The position numbers and the translations under genes were made by a program. A stretch of DNA of 45,277 nt from Opitutaceae bacterium (GTDB lineage: Bacteria; Verrucomicrobiota; Verrucomicrobiia; Opitutales; Opitutaceae). This document shows, piece after piece, positions 9,113-16,543 of the stretch. The stretch lies in NCBI GenBank assembly GCA_003151495.1, contig PLXR01000160.1:1-45277 (forward strand), given 5' to 3'. The notes beneath the pieces were generated by a model. That model saw nothing but the letters and a program-made list of their open reading frames with translations. It searched no databases and was not told the origin of the DNA. Each line of letters begins with the position of its first letter. The first letter of the stretch is position 1.

Positions 9113-10696
9113 ATGGAATCCACGCCCCATACATGGCTTAGCACCCGCAGCGCGGGTGTGCTGGCGCACGTATCCTCGCTTCCCGGGCGATACGGGATCG
9201 GGAATCTCGGGCAGGGGACGCGCGACCTCGTCGACTTCCTGGGCAGGGCCGGCGTGCGCTACTGGCAGATCTGCCCCCTGGGTCCCACCGGCTACGGCGA
9301 TTCGCCGTACCAGACGTTCTCGGGCCGCGCGGGCAACCCGTATTTCATCGACCTGGACGAGCTGGCCTCTGCGGGGCTGCTGAAGGACGGGGACCTCGCG
9401 CCGCTGCGCGCCCTCCCCAGCGACCGCGTGGACTATGGAAAGCTGTACGAGAGATTCTGGCCCGTGCTGGCGCGGGCCCACGACCGCTTCTCGGCCTCGC
9501 GGGGGGACGAGGTCGCGGGCCTCGGCTCGCTTTCCGCGTTCCGCAAGGAGCACGCCGGCTGGCTCGAGCCCTTCGCCACGTTCATGGCGCTCAAGTCCCA
9601 CTTCGGGGGCTTCCCATGGACCATGTGGCCCGAGGCCTTCAGGAGCTGGAGCAAGGAGCTGCGCCTGAGCCTGCCCGAGTCGGTGCGCCTGGACATCGAC
9701 CGGCACGCGTTCTACCAGTACCTGTTCTTCGGCCAGTGGGGCCGCCTCCGCAGCTATGCCGCCTCCAGGGGGGTCGGCATCATCGGCGACGTCCCGATCT
9801 TCGTCGCCCTCGACAGCGCCGACACGTGGCAGAGCCGGGCGGCCTTCCGGCTCGACCCGCACGGCAATCCGCTCGCGGTCGCCGGCGTTCCCCCAGACTA
9901 CTATTCCGCGAAGGGCCAGCTCTGGGGCAACCCCCTCTACGACTGGGAATACCTCGCGCGCACCAACTACCGGTGGTGGATCGCCCGGCTTCGGTCGGCG
10001 TTCGAGCTCTACGACATCATCCGGCTGGACCACTTCCGCGGATTCCAGACGTACTGGGAGATCCCCGCGGACGCGACGGACGCGCGGGGCGGCAAGTGGC
10101 GCAACGGGCCCGGCATGCACTTCTTCCGCGCCGTGCGCAGGGCGCTGCCCGACGCCAGGATCATCGCCGAGGACCTGGGCTACATCGGGCCCGACGTCGT
10201 GGCGCTGCGCCAGGCGGCGGCCCTGCCCGGCATGAAGGTGCTCCAGTTCGCCTACGGCCACGACGCCGGCAACGTCAACCTGCCGCATTTCTTCACGCCC
10301 GACAGCGTCGTCTACACCGGGACGCACGACAACACCACCACGCGCGGCTGGCTTGAGAAACTGCCCCGGGAGACGGCCGGCCAGATCGAGGAATACTTCC
10401 AGCTCGGCGGCTCGCGCTCGGCGTGGCCCGTGATCCGGGCCGCGCTCTCGGCGGTGTCCCGCCTCGCGGTCGTGCCGATGCAGGACCTCCTGGACCTCCC
10501 CGCATCGAGCGCCCTGAACCAGCCCGGGACGTCCGAGGGCAACTGGCAGTGGCGCTACACGGAGGACCAGTTCGCCGGCCTCGACGGCGAGAGGCTCGAG
10601 ACGCTGAGCCACTGGATCAAACTTTACGATCGCACGGGCGACCGAATGGTGCGCGACTACAGCGAGAACCCCGAGATGGCACACACCCGCGCATGA
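9113..10696 (+). CDS. malQ: 4-alpha-glucanotransferase (amylomaltase, GH77)
   Basis: The 527-residue protein has the normal length of a bacterial MalQ and the GH77 signatures: AGVLAHVSSLPGRYGIGNLG near the start, CPLGPTGYGDSPYQ at about 54-67, nucleophile in RLDHFRGF (Asp306), acid/base in AEDLG (Glu353), and GTHDN (His405, Asp406). MalQ moves alpha-1,4-glucan segments between maltodextrins and releases glucose, in the cytoplasm. ATG 9113 is preferred because homology begins just after it. The 13 codons upstream from 9074 look non-coding. The stop overlaps the start of the MFS gene (ATGA at 10693), so the two are translationally coupled and belong to one maltodextrin operon. Confidence 0.96.
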   Translation: MESTPHTWLSTRSAGVLAHVSSLPGRYGIGNLGQGTRDLVDFLGRAGVRYWQICPLGPTGYGDSPYQTFSGRAGNPYFIDLDELASAGLLKDGDLAPLRALPSDRVDYGKLYERFWPVLARAHDRFSASRGDEVAGLGSLSAFRKEHAGWLEPFATFMALKSHFGGFPWTMWPEAFRSWSKELRLSLPESVRLDIDRHAFYQYLFFGQWGRLRSYAASRGVGIIGDVPIFVALDSADTWQSRAAFRLDPHGNPLAVAGVPPDYYSAKGQLWGNPLYDWEYLARTNYRWWIARLRSAFELYDIIRLDHFRGFQTYWEIPADATDARGGKWRNGPGMHFFRAVRRALPDARIIAEDLGYIGPDVVALRQAAALPGMKVLQFAYGHDAGNVNLPHFFTPDSVVYTGTHDNTTTRGWLEKLPRETAGQIEEYFQLGGSRSAWPVIRAALSAVSRLAVVPMQDLLDLPASSALNQPGTSEGNWQWRYTEDQFAGLDGERLETLSHWIKLYDRTGDRMVRDYSENPEMAHTRA

Positions 10697-11988
10697 GTTC
10701 ACCCCGCCCGCCTCTAGGCCTGTTCGCGATCTCGAACATGAGCGTGGGCTTCCTGGGGATCCAGTTCGGATGGGGGCTCCAGATGGCCAACATGAGCGCG
10801 ATCTACCAGTACCTGGGGGCGAGCGAGGGCCAGCTCCCGATTCTCTGGCTCGCGGCGCCGCTCACGGGACTGATCGTCCAGCCCATCATCGGCCACTACA
10901 GCGACCGCACCTGGACGCGGCTCGGCCGCAGGCGGCCCTACTTCCTCGCGGGCGCGATACTCGCGAGCCTCGCACTGCTGGCCATGCCGAACTCCTCGTC
11001 GCTCTGGATGGCCGCGGGCCTGCTCTGGGTGCTCGACGCCTCGGTCAACGTGAGCATGGAGCCCTTCCGGGCCTTCGTGGGCGATCTCCTCCCCCCGTCG
11101 CAGAGGAAGGTGGGCTACGCCATGCAGAGCCTCATGATCGGATTCGGGGCCAGCCTCTCGCTCGCGCTCCCGTGGATACTCACCCACCTGGGCCTGGCGA
11201 GCGGCACGGCGGCAGGATCGAGGATCCCCCAGTCCATCCAGCTCGCGTTCTACATCGGCTCGGTGGTCTTCATCGGCTGCGTGCTCTATACGATCGTCAC
11301 CACCCCCGAGCACCCCCCCGAGGAGCCGATCGCGCCCGCGGAGCACTCCGCCTTCCGCGAGATCCTCGACGGCCTTGTCCAGATGCCCCGGACGATGCGG
11401 CGCCTCGCCGTCGTTCAGTTCTTCACCTGGCTCGGGCTCTTCTGCATGTGGCTCTACTTCACGCCCGCGGTGGCCCACAAGTTCTTCGGCGGCGAGCCGA
11501 GCTCCGAGTCGTACACCCGGGGAGTCGAGTGGGCGGGCGTCTGCCTGGCCGCCTACTCGGTCGTGGCATTCTTTGTCTCGTTCGGCCTCGTGGAGCTCGC
11601 CCGCCGCGGGTTCGGGACCCGCACCCTGCACCGGACCGGGCTCATCTGCGCCGCGGCGGGGCTCATGTCGGTCGGCCTGTGGACGGACCCCCGGTTCCTC
11701 ATCGTCTCGATGGTCGGGGTCGGGATCGGATGGGCGACGATCCTCTCGATGCCCTATTCGCTTCTTGCCAACTCGATCCCGGCGTCACGGATGGGGTTCT
11801 ACATGGGGGTCTTCAACTTCTTCATCGTGATCCCCCAGATTGTCGCCGCGACCCTCCTCGGCCCGGTGGTCACGCACCTCCTTGGCGGCAAGGCGCTGCC
11901 CGTGGTGCTCCTGGGGGGCGCGTGTTTCGCCATAGCCGCCGTCTCCCTGGCGTGGGTCCCGGACTCCGACGCCTCAGGAGCCGATTGA
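10693..11988 (+). CDS. MFS sugar symporter (GPH/SLC45-like), probably maltose or maltodextrin
   Basis: The 431-residue polytopic protein has about twelve hydrophobic segments. The first is LGLFAISNMSVGFLGIQFGW, typical of the disaccharide:cation symporter group, and the loop 2/3 region reads HYSDRTWTRLGRRRPYFLAG, which matches the conserved D-x-x-GRRRPY pattern of that family. A second conserved patch, ASVNVSMEPFRAFVGDLLP, follows TM4. It would carry sugar with protons across the inner membrane. It overlaps the malQ stop codon by 4 bases, which strongly ties its substrate to alpha-glucans. Its 3' end overlaps the convergent AraC gene by 15 bases. A sucrose substrate cannot be excluded from sequence alone. 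Confidence 0.88.
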   Translation: MSSPRPPLGLFAISNMSVGFLGIQFGWGLQMANMSAIYQYLGASEGQLPILWLAAPLTGLIVQPIIGHYSDRTWTRLGRRRPYFLAGAILASLALLAMPNSSSLWMAAGLLWVLDASVNVSMEPFRAFVGDLLPPSQRKVGYAMQSLMIGFGASLSLALPWILTHLGLASGTAAGSRIPQSIQLAFYIGSVVFIGCVLYTIVTTPEHPPEEPIAPAEHSAFREILDGLVQMPRTMRRLAVVQFFTWLGLFCMWLYFTPAVAHKFFGGEPSSESYTRGVEWAGVCLAAYSVVAFFVSFGLVELARRGFGTRTLHRTGLICAAAGLMSVGLWTDPRFLIVSMVGVGIGWATILSMPYSLLANSIPASRMGFYMGVFNFFIVIPQIVAATLLGPVVTHLLGGKALPVVLLGGACFAIAAVSLAWVPDSDASGAD

Positions 11989-12960
11989 CACGGTCGCCTT
12001 CGGCTTGGCCTTGCTCTTCGGCGTGCCGTGGGTGAAGTCGACGCGGTCGGCGTAAACCGTCTTCGGCTGGGATTCGACCTGGTTTCGGAGGCTGTTCATC
12101 TGCACCCGGTATTCCTGGGGCGTCACCCCCTTGTGCTGGCGGAACACCCTCGTGAAATACGCGGGGTCCGAGAACCCGCTGGCGTAGGCTATCTCGGAGA
12201 CGTTGAGCGCCGTGGTCTCCAGCGCCAGGATTGCGCCCTGGATGCGGATCCTCTGGACATAGTGGGTCAGCCTCTCCTTCGTCTCGGAGTGGAAGAGGTG
12301 CGAGAGGTAGTCCGCGGAGCACCCGAGGATGTCGGCGATGTGCTGCACCCGCAGCTCCGGGCTCGAGAACTGCTCCCGCACGAGGCACTTCGCCTGGAAG
12401 ACCTTTCCGATGTCGCTGTTGAGGTGCCCTGACCCGGTCTCGACAATGTTGCGGAAGAGCCCAAGGAGCGCCAGGACGAGGCCCTTCTCGACGGCGCCGT
12501 GTGCCGGGCTGTGCATCACGTGGGCCTGGGCCAGCCCGTTCGCAAGGGAGAGGAAGAACTCGAGGTTCGGGGCGTCAAAGAACTCGATCGCCTCGATGTC
12601 GGGCTTGCCGGGGCGCACCTCGTGCGCGAGGTGGAGGCTCAGCGTGTTGTTGTAGAACCCCGCGACAAGGTTGCGGAACGGCCGGTCGGCGCCGGGCTCC
12701 ACCATCTCGCCGTGGGGCACGCCCGCGGGAATGATGCAGATCTCTTCCTCGCCCACCCTGAAATCCTCCTTCGGGAAACGGAAGTTCGTGACTCCCTGGA
12801 TCTGGAGGAATATCTCAGGGCGGTAGTGGTAGTGCATCCCGCGCAGCTTCTGGACGGTCTTCACCTCGTGGGGCACGTGCAGCACCGTGCGCCCGCGGTC
12901 CGCCAGGGCGATCGCCCGGTCGAACACGGCGCGCATCTCCGCACGGTTCTCGTGCGTCAT
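11974..12960 (-). CDS. AraC/XylS-family transcriptional regulator with N-terminal cupin
   Basis: With ATG 12960 the protein has 328 residues. An in-frame TTG at 13032 would add 24 residues, and neither start has a clear ribosome site. Residues about 25-110 form a cupin-like effector domain (GMHYHYRPEIFLQIQG, then IIPAGVPHGE). Residues 205-285 hold the two AraC helix-turn-helix motifs: VQHIADILGCSADYLSHLF, and VSEIAYASGFSDPAYFTRVF followed by GVTPQEYR. A basic Lys-rich tail ends the protein. Such regulators bind a small ligand and activate nearby catabolic genes. Its position beside malQ and the symporter suggests control of the starch/maltodextrin locus, possibly through the receptor-amylase intergenic region. 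That target is inferred. Confidence 0.9.
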   Translation of the reverse strand: MTHENRAEMRAVFDRAIALADRGRTVLHVPHEVKTVQKLRGMHYHYRPEIFLQIQGVTNFRFPKEDFRVGEEEICIIPAGVPHGEMVEPGADRPFRNLVAGFYNNTLSLHLAHEVRPGKPDIEAIEFFDAPNLEFFLSLANGLAQAHVMHSPAHGAVEKGLVLALLGLFRNIVETGSGHLNSDIGKVFQAKCLVREQFSSPELRVQHIADILGCSADYLSHLFHSETKERLTHYVQRIRIQGAILALETTALNVSEIAYASGFSDPAYFTRVFRQHKGVTPQEYRVQMNSLRNQVESQPKTVYADRVDFTHGTPKSKAKPKATVSIGS

Positions 12961-13277
12961 GGAGCGCGCGGTCAGGATGACCTTGGAGGCTCCTGACTCG
13001 TCGACTGGGGGCTTGGGCAATTCGTGAAGCAAGGGGTAAGGGGCTGTCGCGCCACCGCTGGCGCGATTAAACTGGCAGGTGCCGGGGGAAGTTCAAATGA
13101 AAATACCCCGGGACGGGGGAACCCGTCCCCCTGAAGGCAAATTCCTAAGTAATTATCTTATAATGATGTTATGATATATCCCCGGGGGATAAGGACAAAT
13201 CCCCTTGCCGATCCGCGCCGCGCGGGCGGGCGTCGTTGGTGTTGCCCAGCCAATCCCGGCGGCCATCGTGGGGACGA
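12961..13277. promoter_or_regulatory. AT-rich, palindrome-bearing divergent spacer
   Basis: No convincing gene is visible here, apart from a possible 24-codon extension of the AraC gene (12961-13032). An 8-base-pair hairpin, GGGACGGG (13110-13117) and CCCGTCCC (13122-13129), is capped by GGAA, a GNRA-type tetraloop. A conspicuous AT-rich island follows (about 13141-13179) with a perfect TATAAT at 13159-13164 but no good -35 at the right distance. Next is a perfect palindrome, TATCCCC-G-GGGGATA (13177-13191), which is a candidate operator or hairpin. The composition contrasts sharply with the GC-rich surroundings. The island could hold promoters for AraC (minus) and Uma2 (plus) or mark an old insertion boundary. 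Confidence 0.45.
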
Positions 13278-13772
13278 ATGAGCGAGCCGTACGAGGAGAC
13301 GATCAACGGCGAGGAGATGCTCCGATGCGCGCCGAATCCCTCGCACGAGCTGCTGGTCGAGCGCCTGCACGGGCTCGTCGCGAACAACCTGCCCGCGAAC
13401 TCCCACCTGAGGCTCCTCGCTCCGCGCTCCGAGGTCGGCCTGGGCGGAGCCGGACGGCTGCAGCCGGACCTGTGCATCGTGAGCTCGAAGGGCGACGGGG
13501 ACGGGGCGGCCGGCGAGCGGCTCTACCTTGTCGCGGAGGTCCTCCACCCCGGCGACCATCACGTCGACACGGTGATCAAGAAGCAGCTCTGGGCCGACAT
13601 CCGCCTGCCCCGTCTCTGGATGGTCGACCCGAGGTACCTGAACGTGGAGATCTACGCGTCGACGGAGTTCGGGTTCACGCTCCTCGACATCCTTGCGAAC
13701 CGGCACCCGCTGACGGACCCGTGCCTGCCCGGCCTGCGCTGCCCGATGCGCGAGCTCTTCGCCGACATCTGA
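13278..13772 (+). CDS. Uma2-family (DUF820) PD-(D/E)XK nuclease-fold protein
   Basis: The 164-residue protein starts at ATG 13278 (MSEPYEETINGEEMLR), with GGGGACGA just upstream as a possible ribosome site. It carries the Uma2 pattern: PNPSHELLVERL helix, QPDLCIV with the first acidic metal ligand, LVAEVLHPGDHH with the second, and a KKQLWADIRLPRLWMVDP stretch with the core lysine and the W-x-V-D-P strand. The family is common as isolated copies in cyanobacteria, planctomycetes and verrucomicrobia, often near mobile or toxin-like genes. No cellular role has been firmly set. The usual serine in the E-V-x-S-P motif is His here. It sits downstream of an AT-rich palindromic spacer. Confidence 0.8.
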   Translation: MSEPYEETINGEEMLRCAPNPSHELLVERLHGLVANNLPANSHLRLLAPRSEVGLGGAGRLQPDLCIVSSKGDGDGAAGERLYLVAEVLHPGDHHVDTVIKKQLWADIRLPRLWMVDPRYLNVEIYASTEFGFTLLDILANRHPLTDPCLPGLRCPMRELFADI

Positions 13773-13812
13773 GGCCGCCCCCGGGGCCCCGGAGCCCGGT
13801 CCCCACGCACCC

Positions 13813-14670
13813 ATGGCAACCCAAGCAGGACCGCGCGCCGGCGCCAACCCGTCGCCCAGGGCCGCAAAGGTCTCCGCAGCGACCGTCCGAGGGCATTTCA
13901 ACGGGATCCCCTCGATCCTGCACTACACCCGGGCCGCGCACAACCTGGGCCTCTGGAAGTCCGAGCGCCTGCTGATCGAGCGTTTCCTGCCCGACAGGTC
14001 CGCGCCCCTCGTGGAGGCCGGCTGCGGGGCGGGGCGCGTCGCGGTCGCTCTATGGAGGATGGGCTACCGGAGCATCACGGCCTTCGACTTCGCCGACGAG
14101 CTGCTCGACCAGGCGAGGAGCCTCGCGGCCGCGCAGGGCGCCCACGGCATCGCCTTCTCGTGCGCGGATGCCACCACGGTCGGGCGCCCGGCCCTCGGCC
14201 TGGGGCCCGGCGGGGGGTTCGGGGCGGCGCTGTTCATGTTCAACGGGCTCATGCAGATCCCCGGCAGGGGCCGCCGCCGCGCGGCGCTGCGCCGGCTGCG
14301 CTCGCTTTGCCTGCCCGGCGCCCCGCTCATCTTCACCTCGCACGACCGGGACAAGTCCCGCGACGACGACGGCTACTGGCGGGCGGAGGCGGCCCGCTGG
14401 GAGGCCGGCCGCCAGGACCCGAGCCTCAGGGAGTTCGGGGACAGGCGTTTCGTGGATGAAAGCGGGGAGGTCTTCATCCACATCCCCGACCGCACCGAGA
14501 TACTCGAGGACCTCGGTGCCACGGGCTGGGCGCACGAGGTGGACGCCATGCGCAGCGACCTGGCCGTCGAGACGGCTGCCGTCGTCGAATTCTCCGACAA
14601 CTGCAGGTTCTGGGTGTCCCGGTGCGACGCGCGGGCGCCGGGGAAATCCCGGTGCCCGCGCGTGCCCTGA
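13813..14670 (+). CDS. Class I SAM-dependent methyltransferase
   Basis: The 285-residue cytoplasmic protein has a low-complexity N-terminus (about 20 residues) and then a Rossmann-type methyltransferase core: motif I LVEAGCGAGRVA, the acidic end of strand 2 in ITAFDFADELLDQAR, a strand-3 Asp in FSCADATT, and the post-I region FGAALFMFNGLMQIP. The later part (YWRAEAARWEAGRQDPSLREFGD) resembles small-molecule methyltransferases. The substrate is unknown. It begins 40 bases after the Uma2 gene on the same strand, so they may share a transcript, and it ends 17 bases from the convergent PhyH gene. Assignment to the superfamily is secure, and anything more specific is not. Confidence 0.82.
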   Translation: MATQAGPRAGANPSPRAAKVSAATVRGHFNGIPSILHYTRAAHNLGLWKSERLLIERFLPDRSAPLVEAGCGAGRVAVALWRMGYRSITAFDFADELLDQARSLAAAQGAHGIAFSCADATTVGRPALGLGPGGGFGAALFMFNGLMQIPGRGRRRAALRRLRSLCLPGAPLIFTSHDRDKSRDDDGYWRAEAARWEAGRQDPSLREFGDRRFVDESGEVFIHIPDRTEILEDLGATGWAHEVDAMRSDLAVETAAVVEFSDNCRFWVSRCDARAPGKSRCPRVP

Positions 14671-14687
14671 CACCCGGGGGCGACCCG

Positions 14688-15683
14688 CTAGACGCCCCGG
14701 CCCTCCCGGAACCCGTGGGCCCGGTAGTGGAATTCGCCCGAGGGGCAGAGCCTGGCGTCGACGGCCTCCCGGACGTCCGGGTGGCGGGCGAGGTAGGAGG
14801 CCTCGGGGAACGGGCACGTGGGCCCGAAGGCCTGCGGCTCCGCCCTCACCGGCTGCCTCAGCCTCCGCATCCAGTAACCCCGGTTCACCGGGACGAGGTC
14901 CATCCCCCGGTCGGCGCAGTCGGCCTTCCCGAAGTAGTGGCTCACCAGCGAGCCCTGGCTGCGCTTTGGGTCCGCGATCGGGCTGCCCCCGTGGACCAGG
15001 TCCGCGTGCAGGATGAGCACGTCGCCCTTTCTGGCCAGGAACGTCTTCTTCCTGAGGCCCCTCAGGCGGATCTGGACGTCGATGTAGTCGAACCAGTCGA
15101 GGATCTCGTCCCGGGACGCGTGATGGGTGCCGTCGTTGAACGAATACAGGGGGATCCTGTGGCTCCCCGGGTAGCAGATGGGCGGCCCGGAGTCCGCGTG
15201 CACGTCCTCGAGCGCGATCCACGCCGTCACCAGCGAGTGCGGGGTCCGCGGGGTGAGGTGCAGCGAGTCGATGTGCTTCGGCTGGGAGCTGCCCCTCTCG
15301 TAGCTCGAGCTGCTGCAAAGGACCGGGGGCTCGCCGAGGAGGTCCCCGAGCGTCGACGTGAGCTGGGACTCCAGTGCGAGCTCCCTGACCTCCTCGCAGA
15401 GCAGGTGGACGTCGTTGAACGAGTAGCTTCGGGTCTGGGGGTGCGATGCCTGGGCCCAGAACGAGCGCTGGCCCGTCTGGAGGCAGTCGACCACGATCTC
15501 GGCCGGCCTTTCCCTCAGGAGCCTGCGGACCGCAGAGGCCGCGCGGTCAATCCTCTGCGCGGGGAAATACCCCTCGAGCGCCAGGTACCCGTCCCTTTCG
15601 AACTGGGATTGGCCCACCCCGGGCCCGATGTCGCCCACCTGGTTCAATGCAAGGTTCACGCCTATGCATGACACCCGAGGCAC
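14688..15683 (-). CDS. Phytanoyl-CoA dioxygenase-family (PhyH) Fe(II)/2-oxoglutarate oxygenase
   Basis: The 331-residue protein is fourth in a minus-strand operon, 34 bases after the NIPSNAP gene. PhyH features are visible: FERDGYLALEGYFP near the N-terminus, the iron-binding H-x-D in KHIDSLHL, the distal His in HADLVHGGSPI, and a likely 2-oxoglutarate Arg in KRSQGSLVSHYF. It would hydroxylate an organic substrate using O2 and 2-oxoglutarate. The substrate is unknown. The last 50 or so residues (YLARHPDVREAV, then FHYRAHGFREGR) match a short repeat often seen at the ends of glycan-related proteins, which is unusual on a PhyH enzyme. The start is uncertain: GTG at 15683 is used, and a second in-frame GTG lies 8 codons later. 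Confidence 0.87.
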   Translation of the reverse strand: MPRVSCIGVNLALNQVGDIGPGVGQSQFERDGYLALEGYFPAQRIDRAASAVRRLLRERPAEIVVDCLQTGQRSFWAQASHPQTRSYSFNDVHLLCEEVRELALESQLTSTLGDLLGEPPVLCSSSSYERGSSQPKHIDSLHLTPRTPHSLVTAWIALEDVHADSGPPICYPGSHRIPLYSFNDGTHHASRDEILDWFDYIDVQIRLRGLRKKTFLARKGDVLILHADLVHGGSPIADPKRSQGSLVSHYFGKADCADRGMDLVPVNRGYWMRRLRQPVRAEPQAFGPTCPFPEASYLARHPDVREAVDARLCPSGEFHYRAHGFREGRGV

Positions 15684-15700
15684 CGGAAGCCTCTATCCGG

Positions 15701-15714
15701 GGCCGCTAACGGCC
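15701..15714 (-). other. Intergenic hairpin between the NIPSNAP and PhyH genes
   Basis: GGCCG (15701-15705) pairs with CGGCC (15710-15714) around a 4-base loop. With one bulged G the stem can be extended by two G-C pairs. It lies in the 34-base gap inside the operon and has no T-run, so it may affect processing or reduce PhyH expression rather than end transcription. It could be incidental. Confidence 0.3.
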
Positions 15715-15717
15715 GCC

Positions 15718-16527
15718 CTAGATCTGGGAATACGGCGTCGGCACCATGAACCGGCTCGTGATCTTCGACACGGTGTCCGCGTACTGCGGGTCGTTCTTGA
15801 GCTTCACCCAGACGGGGTGGACGCCGAATGCGGCCCAGTTCCTCTTGTGGGTCTCCATGTCGGGGCTGCAGAGCATGTAGGTGAGCTGGGGCAGGTCCCG
15901 GCCGAGGAGGGCCTGCCCGTAGAACACCGGCGACAGGTTGAGCTCCTGCATCACGCCGATCTCCCCGGCGTTGAACATCTCCACCTTCTTGAGCGCCTTG
16001 AGCTCGCTGAAGCTCTCATACGTGCGCATCTCGAAGACCCGGGGTTTCCGGGCGCGGGCGAGTGCGGGCACGGCGAGCCGCGGAAGGCCCGAGAACGGGA
16101 GGAAGAGCCAGCTGTCGATGCGGTCGAACGCGGGCTGCTCCTTCGTGGGGGACGTCAGGTACGCCGAACCCATCCCCTGCACGGCGGGATCCGCGTTCAG
16201 GGTGGCGTTGACGCTCGCCGCCGACTGGAGCGTGGGGTGCGGGATGAGCACCCACACCGCGGGGCCGTCCTTGGCGTCGGGCTCCGTGAAGGCCCCCACC
16301 GACTCCACCTTGAGGTCGTTGAGGGTCGGTATGAGGGCTTCCTCCAGGTAGGAGTCCAGGAGGGCGTGAGGGGCGCCGGGCCTCAGGCGGTAGGACCGGA
16401 GCTCGATGTATTCGCCGCCCTCGGGTCGGGGAGTCGCCCCCTTTGCGGGAACGGCCGCGGCGAGCGCGGCCGTGGCGGAGACTGCGAGGGAGGTTTTCAG
16501 GAAGTCGCGGCGGTTGAGGTCATTCAT
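15718..16527 (-). CDS. Exported NIPSNAP-family protein with twin-arginine signal
   Basis: The ATG at 16527 is chosen because GGGAG lies 8 bases upstream and the product begins MNDLNRRDFLKTSLAVSA, a textbook twin-arginine signal peptide with a hydrophobic core and an AKGA-like cleavage zone. The product has 269 residues. Two ferredoxin-like NIPSNAP modules follow, opening with YIELRSYRL and VFEMRTYES. NIPSNAP proteins have no well-defined enzymatic role. Bacterial Tat-exported versions are common in planctomycetes and verrucomicrobia. The gene is 16 bases after mtnA and 34 before the PhyH gene, so it is co-transcribed with them. Tat export suggests that it folds, perhaps with a cofactor, before leaving the cytoplasm. 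Confidence 0.9.
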   Translation of the reverse strand: MNDLNRRDFLKTSLAVSATAALAAAVPAKGATPRPEGGEYIELRSYRLRPGAPHALLDSYLEEALIPTLNDLKVESVGAFTEPDAKDGPAVWVLIPHPTLQSAASVNATLNADPAVQGMGSAYLTSPTKEQPAFDRIDSWLFLPFSGLPRLAVPALARARKPRVFEMRTYESFSELKALKKVEMFNAGEIGVMQELNLSPVFYGQALLGRDLPQLTYMLCSPDMETHKRNWAAFGVHPVWVKLKNDPQYADTVSKITSRFMVPTPYSQI

Positions 16528-16543
16528 GGGCTTGACTCCCATA

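Noticed and set aside
13136..13164. Complete sigma70 promoter for the Uma2 gene using TATAAT at 13159
   Set aside because: No -35 better than two matches of six at 16-18 bases. Only the -10-like hexamer and AT-rich island are reported.
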